This document shows, in pieces, positions 8,378 to 15,337 of a stretch of 64,000 nt of DNA. A model generated the notes under the pieces. It did no database searches and was not told the origin of the DNA. It was given only the letters and a program-made list of their open reading frames with translations. The translations under genes and the position numbers were made by a program. Within the stretch, counting starts at the first letter, position 1. Each line of letters opens with the position of its first letter. Source of the stretch: Salegentibacter salegens (GTDB lineage Bacteria > Bacteroidota > Bacteroidia > Flavobacteriales > Flavobacteriaceae); assembly GCF_900142975.1 (NCBI RefSeq), contig NZ_LT670848.1:2914001-2978000 (forward strand). The letters are read 5' to 3'.

Positions 8378-8413
8378 AAAAAAACGCCTTCCGAATTAAC
8401 GAAAGGCGTTTAT
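8378..8413 (-). terminator. rho-independent terminator after RNase G gene
   Basis: On the minus strand a stem AACGCCTT/AAGGCGTT with a 12-base loop is followed by a run of seven T, immediately after the RNase G stop codon. Confidence 0.8.
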
Positions 8414-8414
8414 T

Positions 8415-9953
8415 TTAAAGGATTTCATTTCCTTCTTTATCGTGAAAATGATATTCCATGTACGTGTAAGCGTCTCTTGGTAAAATTTTCACCCATCGCT
8501 TATGGTCTAAAAACCATTGCGAGCGGGGAGATGGAAAGCCTTTTGTTAAAAAGGCTGCAATAAATGGGTGCGCACTCAAAGTGATCTTTTTGTGATCTTT
8601 CTTAATGAGTTTTTCCAGGTCGGTTTTCATTTTGTTTATTAAAAGTATTGGTGCTTCAATTTCACCAGTTCCGTTTGGATTGTCCTCACGGGTTTTAATA
8701 TTCATTTCCGGCCTTACGCGTTGTCTTGTAATTTGTATCAACCCGAATTTACTCGGTGGCAAAATCTTATGTTTTGCACGGTCGTCACTCATTTCGTTTC
8801 TAAGGTGATCAAACAGGGTTTTGCGGTTTTCGGCTTTTCCCATGTCTATGAAGTCTACCACGATTATGCCGCCCATATCACGCAATCTTAATTGCCGGGC
8901 TATTTCTGTGGCGCTAATCATATTCACCTCTAATGCAGTATCTTCCTGGTTTCTGGATTTGTTAGAACGGTTACCACTATTCACGTCTATAACGTGCATA
9001 GCCTCTGTGTGTTCTATTACCAGGTAGGCGCCTTTGCTCATAGAGACGGTGCGCCCAAATGAAGTTTTTATTTGTCTTTCGATACCGTATTTTTCAAAAA
9101 TTGGAACATTTGATTGATATAACTTAACAATCGATTCTTTACTCGGGGCGATCTCGCCCACATAGTCTTTAATTTGTGTATAAAGCGTTTCATCGTCTAC
9201 AGTAATAGAAGTAAAAGAGTCATTAAAAATGTCTCTTAACAGGGAAGATGCCCTGTTTAATTCTCCCAGTACTTTAGAGGGATGATGTGGTTTATACATC
9301 TTTTTGCACATTCCTGTCCAGCGATCCATCAAATTTTGAAGATCTCTATCCAGTTCTGCTACTTTTTTGCCTTCGGCTACGGTTCTTACAATAATCCCAA
9401 AACCTTTGGGTTTAATGCTTTTCACCAATCTTTTTAACCGGTCTTTTTCTTCTTTACTTTCAATTTTTTGTGAAACTGAAATACGATTAGAAAAAGGAAC
9501 CAGTACAATATAACGACCCGCAATAGAAAGCTCTGAGCTTATCCTGGGGCCTTTGGTAGAAATAGGTTCTTTTACAACCTGAACCAATAGCGACTGATTT
9601 GACTTTAAGACATCGGTAATTACCCCGTCTTTGTCAATATCCTTTTCGAATGTAAAATTCTTTAAGGAATAATCTTTTAATTTACCTGTGCTTACACGTT
9701 TTATGAACTTAAGCATAGAAGCAACCTGGGGGCCGAGATCGTGATAGTGTAAAAAACCATCTTTCTCGTAGCCAACATTTACAAATGCGGCATTTAACCC
9801 GGGTACAGCTTTTCTAATTTTAGCGATAAAAATATCACCAACATTAAATTTGTTGCTGTCTTCTTCCTTGTTGAGTTCAATAAGTTTTCCATCTTTTTGT
9901 AAGGCAAAATCTACAGCAGAGGTTCCGGACCTAATAATTAATTCTTTGTCCAC
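8415..9953 (-). CDS. rng: ribonuclease E/G family endoribonuclease
   Basis: A 512-residue RNase G-type protein. It has the S1-like N-terminal region (FNVGDIFIAKIRKAVPGLNAAFVNVGYEKDGFLH, in parts), an RNase H-like segment and the catalytic magnesium-binding motif IIVVDFIDM. It is expected to cleave single-stranded RNA in 16S rRNA 5' maturation and mRNA decay. Oddly, the region that in E. coli RNase E/G carries the zinc-link CPxC reads REDNPNGTGEIEAP here, with no cysteines, so the zinc-mediated dimer contact is lost or replaced. It lies downstream of HU and a small basic-protein gene on the same strand. Confidence 0.93.
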   Translation of the reverse strand: MDKELIIRSGTSAVDFALQKDGKLIELNKEEDSNKFNVGDIFIAKIRKAVPGLNAAFVNVGYEKDGFLHYHDLGPQVASMLKFIKRVSTGKLKDYSLKNFTFEKDIDKDGVITDVLKSNQSLLVQVVKEPISTKGPRISSELSIAGRYIVLVPFSNRISVSQKIESKEEKDRLKRLVKSIKPKGFGIIVRTVAEGKKVAELDRDLQNLMDRWTGMCKKMYKPHHPSKVLGELNRASSLLRDIFNDSFTSITVDDETLYTQIKDYVGEIAPSKESIVKLYQSNVPIFEKYGIERQIKTSFGRTVSMSKGAYLVIEHTEAMHVIDVNSGNRSNKSRNQEDTALEVNMISATEIARQLRLRDMGGIIVVDFIDMGKAENRKTLFDHLRNEMSDDRAKHKILPPSKFGLIQITRQRVRPEMNIKTREDNPNGTGEIEAPILLINKMKTDLEKLIKKDHKKITLSAHPFIAAFLTKGFPSPRSQWFLDHKRWVKILPRDAYTYMEYHFHDKEGNEIL

Positions 9954-10091
9954 TCTATTAGATTTTTGTCCCGAATAAGTCGGGATGGATTAAACATTAT
10001 TTTATCACAGGTTTTTTAATCCTGAAGAAACCCTAAAACTTGTTAGGTAATAAATAAGCAGGGTTTCAATTTCAATGAACGATTTAAATAA

Positions 10092-10116
10092 AAAAAGTAG
10101 TTGAAAACTACTTTTT
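10092..10116 (-). terminator. rho-independent terminator after small basic-protein gene
   Basis: On the minus strand the stem AAAAAGTAG/CTACTTTTT with a 7-base loop runs straight into further T residues. The stem contains the stop codon of the 29-residue gene. Confidence 0.82.
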
Positions 10117-10197
10117 CTTGTGGCGGTTAGCTCTGTTTCTTTTTTTACGCTTGTGCGTAGCTACCTTATGTCTTTTTCTTTTTTTACCACTTGGCAT
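10108..10197 (-). CDS. 29-residue Lys/Arg-rich protein, probable ribosomal or RNA-binding
   Basis: A 90-base frame (ATG at 10197, TAG at 10108-10110) encodes a peptide starting MPSGKKRKRHKVATHKRKKR and ending HKKK. More than half of the residues are Lys, Arg or His. It begins 57 bases after the HU stop and ends inside a strong terminator, so it forms a coherent HU-small-protein transcript. Very short, highly basic peptides like this are typical of extension-type ribosomal proteins; from memory, flavobacterial ribosomes contain an additional small large-subunit protein named bL38, and this could be it or a related one, but I cannot verify that. It is easily missed by gene callers because of its length. 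Confidence 0.7.
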   Translation of the reverse strand: MPSGKKRKRHKVATHKRKKRNRANRHKKK

Positions 10198-10254
10198 AGT
10201 GTTACTTTTTAATTAATAAATTATTTTCTAATGAAACTGTTGTGCAGTTTCAAA

Positions 10255-10545
10255 TTACTTAACTCCAACGTTAGTCTTTACTCCTTCAACAAAAATCTTA
10301 GCAGGTTTAAAGGCCGGGATGTTGTGTGCGGGAATTTTAATTGTAGTGTTTTTAGAGATATTTCTTCCAGTTTTTTCTGCTCTTGTTTTTACAACAAAGC
10401 TTCCAAAGCCTCTTAAATATACGTTGTCTCCACTTTCTAATGAAGTTTTAACCTCATCCATGAAGGTTTCAATAGTAGCTTGAACATCACCTTTTTCCAT
10501 TCCTAATTTTTCTGAGATGTTCGCTACAATATCTGCTTTCGTCAT
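10255..10545 (-). CDS. hup: HU-family DNA-binding protein
   Basis: A nucleoid protein of 96 residues starting MTKADIVANISEKLGMEKGDV. The beta-arm region includes GDNVYLRGFGSFVVKTRAEKTGRN and the PAHNIPAFKPAK signature (in parts). The frame stays open upstream to an ATG at 10590, but the shorter start at 10545 matches the family N-terminus and leaves a normal 5' leader behind the -7 element at 10596-10603. HU bends and compacts DNA and works as a dimer. It is followed by the 29-residue basic gene. Confidence 0.95.
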   Translation of the reverse strand: MTKADIVANISEKLGMEKGDVQATIETFMDEVKTSLESGDNVYLRGFGSFVVKTRAEKTGRNISKNTTIKIPAHNIPAFKPAKIFVEGVKTNVGVK

Positions 10546-10595
10546 TTTCGTGCTATTTAATATTATAAATTGGGATTTCTGTTTTTTCAAGGGCG

Positions 10596-10628
10596 CAAAT
10601 ATAAGAATTAAATCTACAATATTTCAAG
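10596..10628 (-). promoter_or_regulatory. probable promoter of HU gene
   Basis: The minus strand reads TATATTTG at 10603-10596, matching the Bacteroidota -7 consensus TAnnTTTG, with a TTG-containing -33 box (CTTG at 10628-10625) about 21 bases upstream. It lies about 50 bases before the HU start chosen here. Confidence 0.6.
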
Positions 10629-10688
10629 CCTAATTCATTAAATAATAACGGAATAAACTTTTAATATTGCACCAAGTCTATTTTGTTT

Positions 10689-11744
10689 ATGGTGTTTTCT
10701 AAAGTATTGATTGATTGGTATTTAAAAAATAAGCGGGAATTGCCCTGGCGCAAAACCAGTGATCCTTATCATATTTGGTTGAGTGAAATTATGTTACAGC
10801 AAACCAGAATAGAGCAAGGATTACCCTATTATGAGCGTTTTATTACTGTTTTTCCCAGTGTTTTTAATTTAGCTGAAGCGCCGCAGGAAAAAGTATTAAA
10901 ACTATGGCAGGGTTTGGGGTATTATTCCCGTGCCCGCAACCTTCACGAAACGGCTAAATATGTTGCTGAAGAGCTAAACGGAGTTTTTCCAGATTCTTAT
11001 AAAGAACTTAAAAAACTAAAAGGCATCGGCGATTATACCGCTGCAGCCATTGCTTCCATTTGTTATAATGAACCGGTTGCGGTAGTAGATGGTAATGTTT
11101 ACAGGGTTTTAGCTCGATTTTTTGACATAGAAACGCCAATAAATTCCACTGCCGGAATTAAAGAATTCAAAGTTCTGGCTTCTGAATTGTTAGATGAAAA
11201 AGATCCTTCCAGCTTTAACCAGGCTTTAATGGAATTTGGAGCGCTTCAGTGCAAACCTCGCAATCCCCTTTGTGAAAGTTGTCCCTTAAGTTCAGCTTGT
11301 TTGGCTTTGCAGAAAAATAAAATTCAGGAATTACCGGTTAAGCTGAAAAAAGCGAAAGTGAAGAAACGCTACTTTAATTATTTAGTAGTTTATTCTGAAG
11401 AAAATAAAACACTACTTCGGCAAAGAACTGGCAAGGGAATTTGGAATGGTTTATATGAATTTCCATTAATTGAAACCGAAAAACCGTTAAGCGAAGGCGT
11501 TTTTCCTTCCGAAGAAAAAATAAACGAAATTCTTGGCGTTCAGGAACTATCGCTGCAACTTCATAATATAAAACCCGTTATACATAAACTTTCGCACCAG
11601 CATATTTACACGCATTTTTGGTGGGTAAAAGCAGAAAGTATTGGGGAAGAGGGTATTCCTGTAAAAAATGTAAAAGATTATCCCGTGCCGGTTTTAATTG
11701 CTAATTTCCTTGAAGAAACCGCCCTGGAAACCTATTCCTTATAA
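10689..11744 (+). CDS. mutY: A/G-specific adenine glycosylase
   Basis: Base-excision repair enzyme that removes adenine mispaired with 8-oxoguanine. It has the N-terminal LPWRKTSDPYHIWLSEIMLQQT motif with the catalytic glutamate (in parts), the helix-hairpin-helix LKKLKGIGDYTAAAIAS with the downstream aspartate in VVDGNV, the 4Fe-4S ligands in the spacing C-x6-C-x2-C-x5-C (CKPRNPLCESCPLSSAC), and a C-terminal NUDIX-like domain for 8-oxoG recognition. The start ATG at 10689 is preferred over an in-frame TTG six bases upstream. It heads a mutY-ssb-gldE-gldD string, an order conserved near gld genes in flavobacteria. Confidence 0.95.
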   Translation: MVFSKVLIDWYLKNKRELPWRKTSDPYHIWLSEIMLQQTRIEQGLPYYERFITVFPSVFNLAEAPQEKVLKLWQGLGYYSRARNLHETAKYVAEELNGVFPDSYKELKKLKGIGDYTAAAIASICYNEPVAVVDGNVYRVLARFFDIETPINSTAGIKEFKVLASELLDEKDPSSFNQALMEFGALQCKPRNPLCESCPLSSACLALQKNKIQELPVKLKKAKVKKRYFNYLVVYSEENKTLLRQRTGKGIWNGLYEFPLIETEKPLSEGVFPSEEKINEILGVQELSLQLHNIKPVIHKLSHQHIYTHFWWVKAESIGEEGIPVKNVKDYPVPVLIANFLEETALETYSL

Positions 11745-11847
11745 ATTGTTTAAAGTTTTATTCAGATTAGCTTTAATTAGCAATAAATTTTTCAGTATTT
11801 TAGGGTGTAAATAAATTGCCTTTTTTGGCCAAAAATAATTAATTGAG

Positions 11848-12318
11848 ATGACAGGTACATTAAACAAAGTAATGCTTATTGGGCATACGGGAGACGACGT
11901 GAAAATGCATTATTTTGAAGGCGGTGGCGCTATTGGGCGATTCCCCTTGGCTACCAACGAGACTTATACAAACCGCACTACCAACGAGCGCGTTACCAAT
12001 ACCGAATGGCACAACATTGTGGTGCGTAATAAAGCTGCTGAGATTTGCGAAAAATACCTAAAAAAAGGCGATAAAGTTTTTATTGAAGGTAGAATTAAAA
12101 CCAGAAAATGGCAGGACGACCAGGGAAATGACCGTTACACCACCGAAATCCAGTGTACAGAGTTTACCTTTTTAACTCCAAAAGGAGAGAGCGAAGGTGG
12201 CGGAAATACACAACAGCAAAATTCACCGGCTCAAAATCAACAAAACACGCCTAAAAATGATAATTTCGCCAATCAATCTATTGCAAAAGAAGAAGAGGAA
12301 GACGATTTGCCTTTTTAA
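11848..12318 (+). CDS. ssb: single-stranded DNA-binding protein
   Basis: A 156-residue SSB. The N-terminal OB fold (residues 1-112) begins TGTLNKVMLIGHTGDDVKMH and contains TEWHNIVVRNKAAEICEKYLKKGD (in parts). A Gln/Asn-rich linker follows, then the acidic tip EEEEDDLPF that recruits replication and repair partners. It forms tetramers on ssDNA in replication, recombination and repair. The gene lies between mutY and gldE with a short gap to each. The acidic tip is notable because the DUF3127 protein at 39718 ends in nearly the same nonapeptide. Confidence 0.97.
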   Translation: MTGTLNKVMLIGHTGDDVKMHYFEGGGAIGRFPLATNETYTNRTTNERVTNTEWHNIVVRNKAAEICEKYLKKGDKVFIEGRIKTRKWQDDQGNDRYTTEIQCTEFTFLTPKGESEGGGNTQQQNSPAQNQQNTPKNDNFANQSIAKEEEEDDLPF

Positions 12319-12339
12319 GTTTAATTAAAACCCTGTCAT

Positions 12340-13665
12340 TTGGATTCAGAACCTCCCAGTTTACTTTTGTTTTGGGCCGCTTTTGATTTTACGCAGCTAA
12401 TTAGCTATTTAGTTTTATTACTGCTTTTACTTTGCTCCGCCTTAATTTCAGGTGCCGAAGTTGCTTTTTTTTCATTAACTCCCGCCGATGTAATTACTGA
12501 AGACGGGAAGCGTGGCAAAGCGCAGCAAATTGTGGTTAATCTATTAGATAAACCTAAAAAGTTGCTGGCTACTATCCTGGTTGCCAATAATTTTATAAAC
12601 ATAGCAATTGTATTGTTGTTTGACAGTCTTACCGACAGGCTTTTTGGCGAGATGAATACGGTACTTTATGGTGTTAACTTCAAATTTCTAATCGAGGTTG
12701 GGGTGATAACTTTTATTATTCTGCTATTTGGTGAAATTCTACCTAAAGTGTATGCCAGCAGGAATAACGTGCTTTTTTCCAATTTTATGGCACGGCCCTT
12801 AAATTTTCTTGATACTATTTTCACACCTTTAAGCGGACCTATGCGTGCGGTGACCATTTTTATGCATAGCCGTCTTGGGAAACAGCGATCTTTTATAAGT
12901 ATAGATCAATTATCCCAGGCTTTAGAACTAACCAGCGAAGAAGATACCACGCAGGAAGAACAAAAAATCCTACAGGGAATCGTGTCTTTTGGTAATACCG
13001 ATACCAAACAGGTAATGCGCCCAAGAATGGATATTTTTGCTTTAAATGAAAGCCAAACTTATAAAGAAATTATTCCCGAAATTATAGATCGGGGATACTC
13101 CAGGATTCCGGTTTATCGGGAGAATATTGATAATGTAATTGGAATTTTATACGTAAAAGATTTGTTGCCATATATAGATAAAAATTCTTTTGAATGGACC
13201 AGCCTGTTGCGAGAGCCTTATTTTGTGCCTGAGAATAAAAAACTAGACGATTTGCTGAATGATTTTAAAACCAAAAAGAATCATTTGGCGATTGTGGTAG
13301 ACGAATATGGTGGCACTAGTGGACTTATATCTCTGGAAGATATTATTGAAGAAATTGTTGGTGATATTAGTGATGAATTTGATGATGAAGACTTAGTGTA
13401 TTCCAAACTGGATGAAAATACATATGTTTTTGAAGGAAAAACTCCGCTAAAAGATTTTTATAGAATAGTGAGAATTGAAGATCCGGTTGCTTTTGAGGAG
13501 CGAAAAGGAGAGGCCGATACCCTGGCAGGATTCTTATTAGAAATTTCTGGAGGTTTTCCGAAGAAAAACGATGTGATCTATTTTTTGAATTATAGCTTTA
13601 CAGTAGAAGTTTTAGACAATAAACGTCTTAAACAAATTAAAGTGAAAATTTCACCGGTGAGTTGA
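12340..13665 (+). CDS. gldE: gliding motility-associated protein GldE (CNNM/CBS family)
   Basis: A 441-residue membrane protein with an N-terminal transporter-associated domain (about four hydrophobic segments between residues 14 and 165), a pair of CBS domains (RPRMDIFAL near 227, VVDEYGGTSGLISLEDIIEEIVGDI near 322, in parts) and a C-terminal CorC/HlyC-type domain. The family is related to magnesium-efflux CNNM proteins. The assignment as GldE comes from the immediate coupling to gldD (4-base ORF overlap; the likely gldD ATG is 15 bases downstream) and the mutY-ssb context. The start is TTG 12340. In Flavobacterium, GldE acts in the gliding/type IX secretion system. Confidence 0.9.
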   Translation: MDSEPPSLLLFWAAFDFTQLISYLVLLLLLLCSALISGAEVAFFSLTPADVITEDGKRGKAQQIVVNLLDKPKKLLATILVANNFINIAIVLLFDSLTDRLFGEMNTVLYGVNFKFLIEVGVITFIILLFGEILPKVYASRNNVLFSNFMARPLNFLDTIFTPLSGPMRAVTIFMHSRLGKQRSFISIDQLSQALELTSEEDTTQEEQKILQGIVSFGNTDTKQVMRPRMDIFALNESQTYKEIIPEIIDRGYSRIPVYRENIDNVIGILYVKDLLPYIDKNSFEWTSLLREPYFVPENKKLDDLLNDFKTKKNHLAIVVDEYGGTSGLISLEDIIEEIVGDISDEFDDEDLVYSKLDENTYVFEGKTPLKDFYRIVRIEDPVAFEERKGEADTLAGFLLEISGGFPKKNDVIYFLNYSFTVEVLDNKRLKQIKVKISPVS

Positions 13666-13679
13666 AGATAAAGTGTAGT

Positions 13680-14243
13680 ATGAAAAAATCTCTGGTAATT
13701 ATATTGGTTTTAATGCTTATAAGCTGCGGAGAAAAGGACACAACTCCCAAACCCCGTGCATTTCTTTCGCTTAATTATCCTGAAGCTACTTATGAGGCTA
13801 CAAATTTTAACTGCCCTTATAATTTTGAAATAAATGCACTCGCCGAGGTTAAAGCTTCGCGAAATAATATTCCCTGTTGGATAGATTTAGAATATAAAGC
13901 TCTAAACGGAACCATTTTTATCACTTATCAGCAAATTAATAATAACCTGGACTCTTTACTTTCTGATGCTCAAAAACTGCCATTACAACATACTATAAAA
14001 GCTGATGCTATTGAAGGTGATGTTTACACCAATAAAATTCAGGACGTCTACGGGATGTTTTATGAAGTTTCGGGCGATGCAGCTTCCCAGGCGCAATTTT
14101 ACCTTACCGATAGCGTGAACCACTTTGTGACGGCTTCAGCTTACTTCAGGACAAAACCAAATTACGATTCTATTATTCCCGCTGCCGATTATCTTAAAAA
14201 AGATATGAAGCATATGATTGAAACTTTTCGCTGGGAAGATTAA
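13680..14243 (+). CDS. gldD: gliding motility lipoprotein GldD
   Basis: A lipoprotein of 187 residues with signal peptide KKSLVIILVLMLISCGE; the lipobox LISC sets the lipidated cysteine. The mature protein contains PRAFLSLNYPEATYE and a C-terminal RTKPNYDSIIPAADYLKKDM segment (in parts), characteristic of GldD. It is required for gliding and type IX secretion in Flavobacterium, probably at the cell envelope. The frame stays open six codons upstream, but ATG 13680 gives the proper signal peptide. It is translated directly behind gldE. Confidence 0.92.
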   Translation: MKKSLVIILVLMLISCGEKDTTPKPRAFLSLNYPEATYEATNFNCPYNFEINALAEVKASRNNIPCWIDLEYKALNGTIFITYQQINNNLDSLLSDAQKLPLQHTIKADAIEGDVYTNKIQDVYGMFYEVSGDAASQAQFYLTDSVNHFVTASAYFRTKPNYDSIIPAADYLKKDMKHMIETFRWED

Positions 14244-14313
14244 ACAATACGAAACTGGTTAAAAAATCATTTAAAATTAATTCCTTCTTTTCTTTTCAAC
14301 TCTAAAGGAATAC

Positions 14314-14336
14314 CGATTTTTGCATTTTAAAAATCG
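14314..14336. repeat. inverted repeat before EamA transporter gene
   Basis: The arms CGATTTTT and AAAAATCG flank a 7-base spacer and end 6 bases before the ATG at 14343. It could be an operator or an mRNA hairpin over the initiation region; the AT-rich composition makes chance possible. Confidence 0.35.
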
Positions 14337-14342
14337 AAAAAT

Positions 14343-15248
14343 ATGCCTTTAGAAAAATTAAAGTGGGTTTACCTGGTTGTTCTTTCCATTGTTTGGGGTA
14401 GTTCATTTATTCTTATAAAGAAGGGGTTAGTAGGCTTATCGGCCATTGAGGTCGGTTCTTTCCGAATAATTTTTGCTGCTGTTTTTCTTATTCTTATCGG
14501 CTTTAGATCTATCATGAAGATTAAGAAAAGCCAGTGGAAATGGATGCTGCTAATAGGCTTTTTGGGTAATTTCTTTCCTGTCTATCTCTTTTCTTTTGCT
14601 GAAACCGAAATAGATAGTGCTGTAGCTTCCATTTTAAATGCGGCTACTCCTCTAATGACGCTTATTTTTGGAGCGATGTTTTTTAAAGCAGCTTTTAATC
14701 AGAATAAAATATTAGGAGTGGTAATTGGTTTATTGGGAACCGCAGGTTTAATCTTAAGTGGAGCCAGTATAAACCCCGACCAGAACTACCTTTATTCACT
14801 TTTGGTTATTATTGCGGCGTCTTGTTATGCGATGAATGTGAATATCCTTAAAACCCACATGAGTAGTATAAGTCCGTTGGGAATTGCCGCCGGAAGTTTC
14901 ACCGTTTTACTATTGCCGACTTTAGTGATCTTATATTTTTCAGGATTTTTCGAAAAGAATCTTTCAAATATTGTACTTCAGCATTCTATTGGCTATGTTG
15001 CAATTTTGGGTGTGATTGGAACAGGAGTAGCGATGATAATTTTTAATAAACTGGTGCAGATTTCAGACCCGGTTTTTACTACTTCGGTAACTTATACCAT
15101 TCCCGTGGTTGCTTTAGGTTGGGGAATTTTAGATGGTGAGGTTTTTAGTGCCTGGCAGTTACTCTCAGCCTTTGTAATTTTAATAGGTGTATTTATAGTA
15201 AACCGATCTAAAAAAGTGTTTTCTAAGTTTAGAAAACAGGCTACTTAA
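14343..15248 (+). CDS. EamA/DMT-family transporter
   Basis: A 301-residue integral membrane protein with ten hydrophobic segments organised as two homologous halves, as in EamA (RhaT/YdcZ-like) drug/metabolite transporters. Recognisable segments include WGSSFILIKKGL near residue 19, the half-one motif NAATPLMTLIFGAMFF, and VTYTIPVVALGWGILDGE in half two. Substrate is unknown; family members export amino acids, metabolites or drugs. The gene is monocistronic: 99 bases separate it from gldD and it ends at a bidirectional terminator. Confidence 0.88.
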   Translation: MPLEKLKWVYLVVLSIVWGSSFILIKKGLVGLSAIEVGSFRIIFAAVFLILIGFRSIMKIKKSQWKWMLLIGFLGNFFPVYLFSFAETEIDSAVASILNAATPLMTLIFGAMFFKAAFNQNKILGVVIGLLGTAGLILSGASINPDQNYLYSLLVIIAASCYAMNVNILKTHMSSISPLGIAAGSFTVLLLPTLVILYFSGFFEKNLSNIVLQHSIGYVAILGVIGTGVAMIIFNKLVQISDPVFTTSVTYTIPVVALGWGILDGEVFSAWQLLSAFVILIGVFIVNRSKKVFSKFRKQAT

Positions 15249-15287
15249 TTTTATTTGAATTCAATCAATCTCAATTTTCTTAAAATA

Positions 15288-15317
15288 AAAGAACCGACCA
15301 TTGCTGGCCGGTTCTTT
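15288..15317. terminator. bidirectional terminator between convergent genes
   Basis: The stem AAAGAACCGACCA/TGGCCGGTTCTTT (one mismatch) with a 4-base loop has A-tracts on the left and T-tracts on the right, so it can terminate both the EamA transporter and the M16 peptidase transcripts. Confidence 0.8.
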
Positions 15318-15337
15318 CTAACATTAATAAAAAATCA

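Noticed and set aside
8288..8563. 91-codon plus-strand frame near recX/rng
   Set aside because: It runs antisense through the rng terminator and 3' end; no motif.
9968..9985. TCCCGAATAAGTCGGGA hairpin upstream of RNase G
   Set aside because: Short and imperfectly related to the palindrome at 1582-1597; not enough to call another repeat copy.
10546..10590. 15-residue N-terminal extension of HU
   Set aside because: HU proteins begin at MTKADIV; the extension would occupy the leader.
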